Of a stretch of DNA of 64,000 bases, positions 35,156 to 44,130 are shown in pieces. The notes under the pieces are model-generated. The model was not told the DNA's origin, did no database searches, and was given only the letters and a program-made list of their open reading frames with translations. Position 1 is the first letter of the stretch; each line of letters begins with the position of its first letter. Source of the DNA: ZC4RG29 sp036563875 (GTDB taxonomy: Bacteria; Bacteroidota; Bacteroidia; Cytophagales; Cyclobacteriaceae); contig DATCLO010000207.1 in the NCBI GenBank assembly GCA_036563875.1, forward strand, positions 62,001 through 126,000, given 5' to 3'. The translations under genes and the position numbers were made by a program.

Positions 35156-36544
35156 CTACCGCACCGCAACGTATCGTCCGGATCCCTCTTCGCGATACAT
35201 CTCCCTTAGGCGTGGAATACGATCGAAGACAGCGTCCATCCTGCGGTCGGGGTCAATAATAACATCGGGCCGGTCGTTGAACCCCTGATCGATTGCGATC
35301 ACATTCTCGTAGTAGTCTAACCCCGTGAAAACAGGTTCTGCCAGTTTCCAATCGAGAAAAGGCGTGGCCAGTGTATTTCCTGCATACCAGGATACGTCGT
35401 TCGTCAGTACCAACACCTTCTTGCCTTTTACTTCGCGATCATCCCTTACCTGCAGTCTGCTGTAATCAATTCCCTCAATCCGTCCGTACCGGCTGAATGT
35501 GCTGACGAGAAAAACGCCGATCAGTAGTGCCCACAAACTCCACTCTGCAATGCGCCGACGTCGGATAAGAAGAAAGAGATGGCTAACAAAATAACTGAGC
35601 GGTGGAACAAGCGCGATCAGACTTTGGGGTCGTCTGTCACTGGTGTGCATAATATAGATAACTGAGAACGCCGTCCACAACAGCATGCCCTGAAAGATCT
35701 GCGACTGGTATTTCGAGAAACGTGCATCGCTGTTGATCACAACGAGTGCCGCGGCAAGGAACAACGCGGGAATCAGACTCAGGTAAACCAATCCGCGCGG
35801 AGCCATAAGTGAGGTTGTGCCAAACGAAAGGTTCGCCGCATAGAAATACTGTATGAGCGGCGTCAGTCCATCACTCACGTAGTAGAGGACTACCAGCACC
35901 AGGTGAGGAAGGGCAAAACCGGTAGTAAGCAGAACGAAAACTCTCAGATCGCGGCGCGAATATAAGATCACGATCATACCTGCCACGAGATAAAAGAGCC
36001 AGTACTCAAAACTGCAGAGGGAGGCGAGACCTATAAACGCACCCATCGCAAGAACACGGTCGTCGCGCTTGGCGCGGAACTCAAGTTCAGACAAAAGGTT
36101 GCTCAACGCCAGAAGAAGGAACCCCAGACCCAACAACTCGCCTGTCAGCGCCAGTGTGTCGTAGGAAAAAGCCATGAAAATGATGTACAGCAGCGACGGC
36201 ACGTACGTGTTCTCCGAAAACACCTTTCGGTTGATGAACATTGAACCAAGGTAAATGGCCTGGCTCAGGATGATGAGAAACGCCACTATGTGGCGCGCCA
36301 GGAGGCTGCGTCCAAAGATCAAGTCCATGAGGCCGTAGAACCACGCAGCAACAGGACCTGAGGTCTCCGCTATGCCTGTAAACGGCGCTGCGCCATCCGT
36401 GATCTTTTCTCCGATGAGTATACTTATTAACTCCGGAACGCTAATGGATGGATAATCAACGATGGCCGGAATAAACAGAATTCCCGCGATCACGAGCAGA
36501 CCGAGGAGCCGGTAAGGATCATTGATACGAAAGTAGCGAAGCAA
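35156..36544 (-). CDS. Multi-pass membrane protein, GT-C glycosyltransferase-like
   Basis: A 462-residue inner-membrane protein with about ten helices followed by a soluble C-terminal domain of about 90 residues (from KKVLVLTNDVSWYAGN). The layout and the early loop after the first helix resemble GT-C type glycosyltransferases or DUF6427-like Bacteroidota proteins, but no DD/DE motif could be fixed with confidence. It begins FRINDPYRLLGLLVIAG. The only start that fits is TTG 36544. It diverges from rbfA and converges with rpiB with no gap. Function uncertain; a role in glycan assembly is a guess. Confidence 0.65.
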   Translation of the reverse strand: MLRYFRINDPYRLLGLLVIAGILFIPAIVDYPSISVPELISILIGEKITDGAAPFTGIAETSGPVAAWFYGLMDLIFGRSLLARHIVAFLIILSQAIYLGSMFINRKVFSENTYVPSLLYIIFMAFSYDTLALTGELLGLGFLLLALSNLLSELEFRAKRDDRVLAMGAFIGLASLCSFEYWLFYLVAGMIVILYSRRDLRVFVLLTTGFALPHLVLVVLYYVSDGLTPLIQYFYAANLSFGTTSLMAPRGLVYLSLIPALFLAAALVVINSDARFSKYQSQIFQGMLLWTAFSVIYIMHTSDRRPQSLIALVPPLSYFVSHLFLLIRRRRIAEWSLWALLIGVFLVSTFSRYGRIEGIDYSRLQVRDDREVKGKKVLVLTNDVSWYAGNTLATPFLDWKLAEPVFTGLDYYENVIAIDQGFNDRPDVIIDPDRRMDAVFDRIPRLREMYREEGSGRYVAVR

Positions 36545-36609
36545 CGGAAGTGAGTTTGCGGCATAAATTAGAGGACCTTTTGCAAAGTAAGTAAAGAATT
36601 GCCCAAATT

Positions 36610-36638
36610 TTTGTGTCGGGGTTTATATGATATATTTG
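36610..36638 (+). promoter_or_regulatory. Promoter of rbfA, predicted leaderless
   Basis: TTTG (36610-36613), 17 bases, then TATATTTG (36631-36638): both Bacteroidota elements at near-normal spacing. The -7 element ends four bases before the ATG, so transcription is predicted to begin at or next to the A of the start codon. Confidence 0.65.
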
Positions 36639-36642
36639 TGTC

Positions 36643-37026
36643 ATGCCAGCGACAACACGCCAGCAAAAATTCGCCCGGCTCATCCAGAAGGAGATCAGCG
36701 AGATCTTCCAGCAGGATAAGCGCGGTTATCTCGGCAACGCTTTTGTGACGATTGCCGACGTACAGGTCAGTCCTGACCTGAGCGTTGCGCGTATTTATGT
36801 GAGCATGATGCTGCAGCAAGACAAGGCTGCCATCCTCCAGCGCATTGAATCGCACAAGAAGGAAATCCGGCGGGATCTCGGCAACCGGATAGGAAAGCAG
36901 GTGCGAATTATCCCTGAGTTGATTTTCTATGTCGACAAAGTCGAAGAAGAGGCAATGCGGCTGGATGCGCTGATCCGGAGCCTCAACATCCCCCCGGCTT
37001 CCGACGATCCGAAAGAATCAACGTGA
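36643..37026 (+). CDS. rbfA: Ribosome-binding factor A
   Basis: KH-fold protein needed for late 30S maturation, 127 residues. Family features are RQQKFARLIQKEISEIFQ at the start, ITIADVQVSPDLS-like (here VTIADVQVSPDLSVARIYVS), RRDLGNRI and RIIPELIFYVD. It is preceded by a promoter that would give a leaderless or almost leaderless mRNA, notable for a gene that acts on the small subunit. The Lol-type permease starts six bases after its stop, an arrangement common in Bacteroidota. Confidence 0.95.
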   Translation: MPATTRQQKFARLIQKEISEIFQQDKRGYLGNAFVTIADVQVSPDLSVARIYVSMMLQQDKAAILQRIESHKKEIRRDLGNRIGKQVRIIPELIFYVDKVEEEAMRLDALIRSLNIPPASDDPKEST

Positions 37027-37032
37027 CCTGCC

Positions 37033-38256
37033 TTGAATCTGCCGCTCTTCATCGCCGGACGTTATCTCTTTTCCAGGAGGAAGAAGAACTTCATCAACAT
37101 CATCTCAATAATTTCTATCCTGGTTGTGGCCGTCATCACGGCCGCACTCATCGTTGTGCTTTCTGTGTTCAACGGACTTGAAGAACTGCTTCGTTCGCTC
37201 AACAACTCTTTCGATCCACCACTAAAGATTGAAGCCTTTGTAGGGAAATCATTCGAAGTAACGGACGAGCTGCGCGACAGGATCAAAGCGGTTGAAGGAG
37301 TTGAGTATGTCACCGAGGTAGTCGAGGACTACGCTTACGTTCGATACCGCGATGCAAACCAGCTGGTAATGTTGAAAGGTGTCAGCGAAAATTTCATCGA
37401 CCAGCATCGTATCGATAACAACATCGTCGCTGGCGATGTAGCCTTTTATCGCGATGGCGTTCCACTGGCTATTGTTGGTATGGGCATTCGCAATACGCTC
37501 TCCATTGACATCGGCGAGACGCTGCACGCGATGCATGTGTACTACATCCGAAACACGGAGAGTTCATCGTTTGGTCCATCCGGCCCTTACACGCAAAGAC
37601 GAATTTATCCCGGCGCTGTCTTCTCCATCATCCAGAATCTTGACGACAACTACGTCATCGTTCCTTTGGATTTTGCAGTCGACTTACTTGACTATGGCAA
37701 CCGTCGAACATCGTTAGAGATCAAGGTCGTTAACGAAGAACAAACTGACAGGGTACAGGCTGCCCTGCAACAAATCTTGGGTGACAACTTCCGTGTGCTG
37801 AATCGCGAACAGCAGCATAAGGATCTCTACAAGCTTTTGCGCATGGAAAAGTTGTTTGCGTTTCTTGCTTTGGCGCTCCTGCTTTGTATTGGTTCGATCA
37901 ACATCTTTTTCACCCTGATGATGCTGGCGCTGGACAAGAAGCGCGACGTTTCGATCCTGGCCGCCATGGGTGCCCAGCTCAAGACCATACGGAATGTATT
38001 CCTTCTCGAAGGCGGACTAATTGCCATAATGGGAACGGTCCTCGGGCTTGCAATAGGCGGTGCGTTATGCGTAATACAACGCGAGTACGGATTGGTGTCT
38101 ATGGGTATGGAATCCGCCGTAATGGAGGGCTATCCGGTAAAATTGGTCTTTCAGGACATTTTGTACGTGGTTATCACCATGTGCATCATTACCTTCTTCA
38201 TTTCCTACCGGCCGGCTACCCTGGCCGCCCGCTTTTCCTCCGTGCAGCACCTTTAA
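37033..38256 (+). CDS. ABC permease of the LolC/LolE-FtsX type
   Basis: A 407-residue inner-membrane protein with four helices: one near residue 25, then a large periplasmic domain (about 50-270), then three in the C-terminal part. The N-terminus LFIAGRYLFSRRKKNFINII and the C-terminal MMLALDKKRDVSILAAMGA are characteristic of lipoprotein-releasing permeases. The ATPase partner (LolD) is not adjacent. TTG 37033 is the start, since the family N-terminus begins there. It probably shares the rbfA transcript. Confidence 0.9.
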   Translation: MNLPLFIAGRYLFSRRKKNFINIISIISILVVAVITAALIVVLSVFNGLEELLRSLNNSFDPPLKIEAFVGKSFEVTDELRDRIKAVEGVEYVTEVVEDYAYVRYRDANQLVMLKGVSENFIDQHRIDNNIVAGDVAFYRDGVPLAIVGMGIRNTLSIDIGETLHAMHVYYIRNTESSSFGPSGPYTQRRIYPGAVFSIIQNLDDNYVIVPLDFAVDLLDYGNRRTSLEIKVVNEEQTDRVQAALQQILGDNFRVLNREQQHKDLYKLLRMEKLFAFLALALLLCIGSINIFFTLMMLALDKKRDVSILAAMGAQLKTIRNVFLLEGGLIAIMGTVLGLAIGGALCVIQREYGLVSMGMESAVMEGYPVKLVFQDILYVVITMCIITFFISYRPATLAARFSSVQHL

Positions 38257-38350
38257 CGAACGCAGACGAATTATTTCGAAAAAATGCGTAAAGGCTCGGC
38301 ATTTCGATGTATTTTGCAGGTTCGTTTGATCCTCCGAAGCCACGGTTTAT

Positions 38351-41278
38351 ATGAAGGTGTCTGCTTCCCAGCCGTTCCAAATCGTCTATTCGCTGTATCT
38401 GCACGAATACCTGGGATTTATCTTCGAGTCCTACGTGGTTCATCTGGACGAAAAGGGCAAGCTCACCTTCCAGCACCAGAATATTTCAACGAAAAACGCC
38501 CGTGAATTCTCCCGCGGGCTGGACGACCGCGACTTCGAACTGATCGAGATTGTGGATTCTATGCAACAGGAAGCCGTTGTCAAACGGTTCCACAACAAGT
38601 TTGTAAAGCCTGAGGAATTTTTTCCCAAGGTTTACGACAAAGAAAAGGGTAACCCTGCCCTTCGCGAGGAGATCGAAAACTACATGGAGCGCCGGCGCAG
38701 CCGGCTCCTGGAGCGTCTGCGCGGAAAGAAACTGTTCGAAATGGGCAACGACGGTGAGCCCACCTGGCGCCGCCTTGAGGTTCTCGACAAAAGGGCGACG
38801 ATTCAGTTTCACTTTGTCAGAACCGAAGAGCACACGAACTACTATCCCACAGTATACTATGAGGGCAAGAAACTCGATTTGCTCAACTCCAGCGCATACC
38901 TGATATGCAAGGACCCCGCATGGATGGTATTGAACGGAAAACTTTACGGATTTGAAAAGTATGTCGACGGCAAAAAGTTGCTGCCATTCTTTACCAAGAA
39001 GTACGTCGTCATTCCCAAGAATGTCGAAGAGACATATTACAATCGGTTCGTTGCACCACTGATCGCGAGCTTCGATGACGTGGAGGCGAACGGATTCCAG
39101 ATAAACAAAAACGTATACGACCCCCTTCCGGTACTGACCCTTTCTGAACTCAGCGCGGCACCGGGTCCTGACCTTTATGGAAAGTCACCTGAAGACAAGA
39201 GCGACGAATCGGGAAAGATACTTTTCGATTTGTCCTTCAAGTACGGAAAGCATCGCTTTCGCGGCGACAACCTGGGTCCCGTTAGCGTTACGGTAGAACG
39301 CCAGGGCGACGAATACATTTTCCATCGCATCACGAGGCAGACGGAAGCAGAAAAGAATTTCCTCCACACACTGCAAAAGCTTGGCCTTCCGATGAAGGGC
39401 TTCCGTGTCGCGATACCTAAGTCGGAGGCATTCTCATGGCTTAACGAGAATCGGGTCAACCTACTCAACCTCGGCTTTGAGGTTAGCCAGCCCGAGGCGC
39501 GCGACAAGAAATACTTTGTCGGGAAGGCCGTGATCGAAGTCGAGGTAAAAGAGAGCATCGACTGGTTCGATATACACGCTACCATTCGCTTTGGTGAATT
39601 CGAAATTCCGTTCAAGGAACTTCGAAAGCTGATCCTCAGAAAGAAGGTAGAGTTCAAACTACCCAACGGTGAGATCGCAATTATTCCGGACGTTTGGTTG
39701 ACGAAGTACGCTGATCTCTTTGCGCTTAGTGAATCGGAAGGCAGCAATGAAAAACCTGTCCTCAGGAAACACCACCTCAACCTAGTGCGCGAACTCGAGG
39801 AAGGCAACCTCGCCAAGGTTCATCTCAGTGACAGGCTGCGCTCACTTACGTCGTTCTCCGGCATAAAGAATTATCCTGTTCCGCAAGGCTTTGTGGGAGA
39901 GTTGCGACCGTATCAAAAGGCCGGATACAACTGGCTGCGCTTCCTTAATGAGTATCGGCTTGGCGGATGTCTTGCCGATGACATGGGGCTCGGAAAGACG
40001 GTGCAAACCCTGGCGCTTCTGCAATCGGAGAAGGAGGCGGGGAACGGAACATCGCTCCTCATCATGCCCACATCCCTCATTTACAATTGGGAAATGGAGG
40101 CAGCGAAATTTACTCCCTCGCTGAAGGTACTGACGTACACAGGAACACTTCGTAATAAAGACATCCAGCGTTTCCAGCATTACGATCTTGTGCTCACGTC
40201 GTACGGGATTACACGACTCGACGTTGACCTCCTGAAGCAGTTTCCGTTCAACTACGTCATCCTCGACGAGTCGCAGGTTATCAAGAATCCGACATCGAAC
40301 ATTGCCAAGGCGGTTAGAGAGTTGCGATCGCGCAATCGACTCGTTCTCACAGGAACGCCGCTTGAAAATACTACACTCGACTTGTGGTCGCAGATCAGCT
40401 TCATCAACCCGGGATTACTCGGTACGCAGTCCTACTTCAGGAATGAGTACCAGAATCCGATAGAAAAGAAAGGAGACGAAGCGAAGTCGAAGCGACTTAA
40501 CGCGATCATCAAACCGTTTATCCTTCGCCGTCACAAATCGCAGGTGGCTACCGAACTTCCGGAGAAGGTAGAGCACATCCAATATTGCGAGATGACACCC
40601 GAACAGGAGCGCCTCTACGAAGAAGTCAAGGCGTACTATCGCGGAAAGATTCTCAACATGATCGACCAGGAAGGCATTGGCAGCAGCCGTTTCATGATCC
40701 TGGAAGGTCTTACCAAGCTGCGCCAGCTGGCCAATCACCCGCGTATGGTAGAGCAGTCATATTCCGGCGACTCAGGCAAGCTCGAGGATATTACGCATAT
40801 GCTGGAAAACGCGCTTTCGGAAGGGCACAAGGTGTTGGTGTTTAGCCAATTCGTAAAGCACCTCGGCATCGTCAAGAATTTCCTCAAGTCTGCGAAGATT
40901 GACTACGCTTATCTCGACGGATCCAGCATTGACCGCAAGGAGCAGGTTCAGCGATTTAACCGGGATCCCAATCTCCGAGTGTTCCTTATCTCCATCAAAG
41001 CAGGGGGCTTGGGCCTTAACCTGACAGAAGCCGACTACGTCTTTATCCTTGATCCCTGGTGGAACCCCGCCGTCGAGGCTCAGGCTGTGGACCGCGCGCA
41101 CCGCATCGGACAAAAGAAGAAGGTGTTTACCTACAAGTTCATCACCCGGAACTCCGTAGAGGAAAAAATCCTTACCCTACAGAAGAAAAAGCTCAAGCTA
41201 TCTTCAGACCTTATCACCACGGAAGAAAGCTTCATGAAGCAGCTTACCCGTGAGGACATCGAGCTCATGCTTGATTAA
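38351..41278 (+). CDS. SNF2-family DNA-dependent ATPase
   Basis: A 975-residue SNF2/RapA-like remodeller or helicase. The first 520 residues have no domain I recognise, although they are rich in short alpha-beta units. The ATPase core has Walker A ADDMGLGKT (near 543), DESQ as motif II (near 640), LVLTGTPLENTTLDLWSQ, and motif VI AVDRAHRIGQ (near 915). It likely translocates on duplex DNA to clear bound proteins. DESQ replaces the more usual DEAH/DEAQ. A spacer of 94 bases separates it from the Lol-type gene, with a near-consensus -7 element (TATTTTGC). Confidence 0.93.
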   Translation: MKVSASQPFQIVYSLYLHEYLGFIFESYVVHLDEKGKLTFQHQNISTKNAREFSRGLDDRDFELIEIVDSMQQEAVVKRFHNKFVKPEEFFPKVYDKEKGNPALREEIENYMERRRSRLLERLRGKKLFEMGNDGEPTWRRLEVLDKRATIQFHFVRTEEHTNYYPTVYYEGKKLDLLNSSAYLICKDPAWMVLNGKLYGFEKYVDGKKLLPFFTKKYVVIPKNVEETYYNRFVAPLIASFDDVEANGFQINKNVYDPLPVLTLSELSAAPGPDLYGKSPEDKSDESGKILFDLSFKYGKHRFRGDNLGPVSVTVERQGDEYIFHRITRQTEAEKNFLHTLQKLGLPMKGFRVAIPKSEAFSWLNENRVNLLNLGFEVSQPEARDKKYFVGKAVIEVEVKESIDWFDIHATIRFGEFEIPFKELRKLILRKKVEFKLPNGEIAIIPDVWLTKYADLFALSESEGSNEKPVLRKHHLNLVRELEEGNLAKVHLSDRLRSLTSFSGIKNYPVPQGFVGELRPYQKAGYNWLRFLNEYRLGGCLADDMGLGKTVQTLALLQSEKEAGNGTSLLIMPTSLIYNWEMEAAKFTPSLKVLTYTGTLRNKDIQRFQHYDLVLTSYGITRLDVDLLKQFPFNYVILDESQVIKNPTSNIAKAVRELRSRNRLVLTGTPLENTTLDLWSQISFINPGLLGTQSYFRNEYQNPIEKKGDEAKSKRLNAIIKPFILRRHKSQVATELPEKVEHIQYCEMTPEQERLYEEVKAYYRGKILNMIDQEGIGSSRFMILEGLTKLRQLANHPRMVEQSYSGDSGKLEDITHMLENALSEGHKVLVFSQFVKHLGIVKNFLKSAKIDYAYLDGSSIDRKEQVQRFNRDPNLRVFLISIKAGGLGLNLTEADYVFILDPWWNPAVEAQAVDRAHRIGQKKKVFTYKFITRNSVEEKILTLQKKKLKLSSDLITTEESFMKQLTREDIELMLD

Positions 41279-41313
41279 AACCTTGCATCCCTTTTGTTTC
41301 TTATTCCTATCTT

Positions 41314-41406
41314 TCAACACTTTTCAGGCGGAACACGCCAAGCCTTAAGCTGAAACTGTCGGGCTTGGGCAACTTTCAACACTTGCGCACTTCAACACAT
41401 CAACAC
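41314..41406. repeat. Four copies of TCAACAC upstream of SDR gene
   Basis: TCAACAC occurs at 41314-41320, 41376-41382, 41392-41398 and 41400-41406, the last directly before the ATG. The first two are part of a longer exact repeat, CTTTCAACACTT (41311-41322 and 41373-41384). The spacer 41279-41406 holds nothing else that I recognise. Confidence 0.6.
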
Positions 41407-42213
41407 ATGCGAGACAAGGTCGTCATCATCACCGGAGGTTCATCGGGAATAGGAAAAGCACTGGCTACCGAATTCGGTCGCAGAGGCAGCCACATATTAA
41501 TTACAGGGCGCGATGGCGATTCCCTCAATCAGGCTGTTGCTGAACTTCGACAACAGGGTATCGACGTGGTGGGCTTTCGCGCAGATGTGTCGAAAGAAGA
41601 GGATAACCGCCTCATGGCGGAAGAGGCGTTAAAGCATTTCGGCAGGATCGATGTCCTCATCAATAATGCGGGCATTTCCATGCGTGCGCTGTTCTCGGAA
41701 GTTGACCTGAACGTAATCCGGAAGGTTATGGATATCAACTTCTACGGAGTTCTGTACGCCACAAAGTATTGCCTACCGGAAATCATCCGTAACAAAGGCT
41801 CCGTAATTGGCATAAGCTCTGTCGCGGGCTTTAGAGGGCTGCCCGGGCGGGCAGGATATTCAGCATCGAAGTTTGCGCTCAATGGATTTCTTGAAGTGTT
41901 GCGTACCGAACTTTTGAAGTCAGGCGTGCATGTACTGACTGCCTGTCCGGGATTTACAGCGAGCGGTATTCGTCAGCGTTCTCTGACCAAAGACGGAACA
42001 CCGCAGGGTATCTCGCCACGCAATGAAGAAAAAATGATGACTGCCGAAGAATGCGCGCGTCACATTTACAGGGCGACCGTAAAACGTAAACGCCTTATCG
42101 TGCTCACGGCGCAGGGCAAACTTGCCGTGTGGTTGAACAAACTCTTCCCGGGACTCGCAGACAAGATGGTGTACAAGGTGATGGCGCGCGAAGCCAACGC
42201 GCCAATTCGATGA
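41407..42213 (+). CDS. Short-chain dehydrogenase/reductase
   Basis: Classical SDR of about 268 residues with NAD(P) motif TGGSSGIGKA, NNAG, and the catalytic set in ISSVAGFRGLPGRAGYSASKFAL (Ser, Tyr, Lys). Arg/Lys near the first turn (FGRRGSH) suggests NADP preference. Substrate unknown. ATG 41407 is chosen as it begins the conserved fold. Its leader carries four TCAACAC repeats. The TGA stop directly abuts the convergent transglutaminase gene. Confidence 0.9.
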   Translation: MRDKVVIITGGSSGIGKALATEFGRRGSHILITGRDGDSLNQAVAELRQQGIDVVGFRADVSKEEDNRLMAEEALKHFGRIDVLINNAGISMRALFSEVDLNVIRKVMDINFYGVLYATKYCLPEIIRNKGSVIGISSVAGFRGLPGRAGYSASKFALNGFLEVLRTELLKSGVHVLTACPGFTASGIRQRSLTKDGTPQGISPRNEEKMMTAEECARHIYRATVKRKRLIVLTAQGKLAVWLNKLFPGLADKMVYKVMAREANAPIR

Positions 42214-44127
42214 TTACGTCTTGTTCATCAGCACGAGTTTCGTGTTGTCAGCTTTACTGATGGCTCTGCGAAACTCAACGTACTCATTGTATTTCTCCGC
42301 CGGATACCTTCCTTTCCGAAGATTAAAACGGCGCACATAGACAAGTCGTCCCTGCTCTACTGCACAGGTAGCCTCATATGAACCGAACATCGTTTCTAAC
42401 TTAATGGGTTCGGGCAAGTATTCCGGATAAAGGTTCTCTGGAATCTGATACTCTATCGAATCGATGTGAATAAACCCCCGGTCGATCACGAGATCTGTTT
42501 TTCTGTCGGCCACGCGCTCAGGAATGTAACGTGAACGCTCCATCAGATTTGGAACGAGGAACAATCGCTTGCCGCTTATTGATGCCAGCCTGTTCAGCTC
42601 AAGGCTTAGATCCACAACAGCCGCAGGCAGCTTTTCTTTCTTCTCGCTAAAGCTGAAGTTCTGGAGGTTGAAGCTTGGTATGTCTGTGTTTTCCAGAGCC
42701 CAATCCTTCTGGGCATCGAATCGGCCGTTCAGGACGTGACTCAATCCAGTGGCATCGTATTCAAGTCCGGAGTACGATGTCTTGACAGTTGCCTTCGCAT
42801 TTCCTGCAGCATCCATGGTGACCCGTGCGTTGCGTACCCGAACGTTCAGGGAGTCAGGATAACGCACGGTATTCACGAGCTTTCCTCCTTCGTCAGTTAT
42901 CAGTAGCGCCTTTCTGTCGCCGGTAAAAGTTCCCATGTAACCGAAAGGTCGTGTTTGGCTCGTGCATTCCAGCCACAACGTGTCGCGCGCTCCAGGCACA
43001 GCTACAATAACGTGGTTGGTGCTTTGATGGCTTGGGAAGTCTTCGATCAGTGGCGGAACATCATCGCCCGCGGCGATGATCGCATAGTGAGCCTTAACGC
43101 CGGCTTCCTTCAGCAGCGCTATCATGTAGTTTGAGAGTGCCTTACAGTCGCCGTATCCGGTCTGATCGACTACTTCAGCGGGGAATGGTTGAAGTCCCCC
43201 GATGCCCAGCGAGATGTTTACATACCGGGTCTTACTCTGGAGGTATTGATATAAGACCCTTGCCTTTTCTTCGTCGCTGGTCAATCCTCGCGTAAGTTCC
43301 GCGACCTTTGCTTTAGTAGCCGCCGGGAGCTTATCGCGGTCTTTCGCCAGAAGGGCGAACCATTTTCCATACTCAGTCCATGTAGACATGTCGCCAACGT
43401 ATCCCGCATACTCAAAGTGAGTAGGTGCAGCCAGTATACCTGGCCACAGCTCTTCCGGGTGAGGACCATCGGGTTCCCGCTCAACGGCCTTTATATTTTC
43501 GAATGTCCAGGTGAGCGATACCATGCCATCCTTGAGGGTTTCCCGAACGGGTTCCTGTTGCAGGTTGATCAGTCGGTATCGCGGTTGCAGGTCAGGGGGA
43601 AAGACAAGGCTGTAGATGGCTTTCTGAGTTGACCGGTGACGCGTTGAAAACCAGCTGTCTGGTATGTCGTACAGGTATTTGTATTCCTGCTCGTATTCAA
43701 ACTCGACGGTATAGGGATATGTTGCGGATGAAAGGTCCGCAATCTTTACACGATCATCGCGATACAATGCAACGCCATCGTTAATACTTTGATCCTTGAT
43801 CTCGCTATTCTTGAGCTTTCTGATCTGAACTCCGGCTGAATTGTAGACGGCTCCCCGGAAGTAGTTGATCTTTATCAGCTTGTTATAATGCACCGCTTCA
43901 ACGGCATAACGCGAACCCTTACTATTGAGTACCGTCACCGCGAATTTCACGGTTAGCACCGCACTGCTCCTGGAGAGAACCTTAAAGGTCATGGCGTCCT
44001 CGCGAACGACGACGTTCGCGTTCTTCATGAGTTCTTCAGGAATGTCCTTTACAGGATAGCCATAATCCGCGGCTCCCGCGAAAGATGGAATCAGGAGTAT
44101 GAAAACGAGTATCCTGAGTACTCTCAT
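42214..44127 (-). CDS. DUF3857/transglutaminase-like exported protein, intact triad
   Basis: A 637-residue exported protein with a signal peptide (LRILVFILLIPSFAGAA). An N-terminal DUF3857 beta domain (about 40-220) is followed by a transglutaminase-like domain with Cys328 in GYGDCKALSNYM, His372 in STNHVIVAV and an acid (Glu387) in LWLECTSQ. It ends with a beta-rich DUF2569-like or sandwich region. The substrate is unknown; such proteins may crosslink or cleave peptide bonds in the periplasm. It follows the paralogue below after three bases. Confidence 0.87.
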   Translation of the reverse strand: MRVLRILVFILLIPSFAGAADYGYPVKDIPEELMKNANVVVREDAMTFKVLSRSSAVLTVKFAVTVLNSKGSRYAVEAVHYNKLIKINYFRGAVYNSAGVQIRKLKNSEIKDQSINDGVALYRDDRVKIADLSSATYPYTVEFEYEQEYKYLYDIPDSWFSTRHRSTQKAIYSLVFPPDLQPRYRLINLQQEPVRETLKDGMVSLTWTFENIKAVEREPDGPHPEELWPGILAAPTHFEYAGYVGDMSTWTEYGKWFALLAKDRDKLPAATKAKVAELTRGLTSDEEKARVLYQYLQSKTRYVNISLGIGGLQPFPAEVVDQTGYGDCKALSNYMIALLKEAGVKAHYAIIAAGDDVPPLIEDFPSHQSTNHVIVAVPGARDTLWLECTSQTRPFGYMGTFTGDRKALLITDEGGKLVNTVRYPDSLNVRVRNARVTMDAAGNAKATVKTSYSGLEYDATGLSHVLNGRFDAQKDWALENTDIPSFNLQNFSFSEKKEKLPAAVVDLSLELNRLASISGKRLFLVPNLMERSRYIPERVADRKTDLVIDRGFIHIDSIEYQIPENLYPEYLPEPIKLETMFGSYEATCAVEQGRLVYVRRFNLRKGRYPAEKYNEYVEFRRAISKADNTKLVLMNKT

Positions 44128-44130
44128 GGA

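Noticed and set aside
39175..39816. Minus-strand frame inside the SNF2 gene
   Set aside because: It is Ser/Arg rich, as expected from antisense of a Lys/Glu-rich gene, with no family resemblance.
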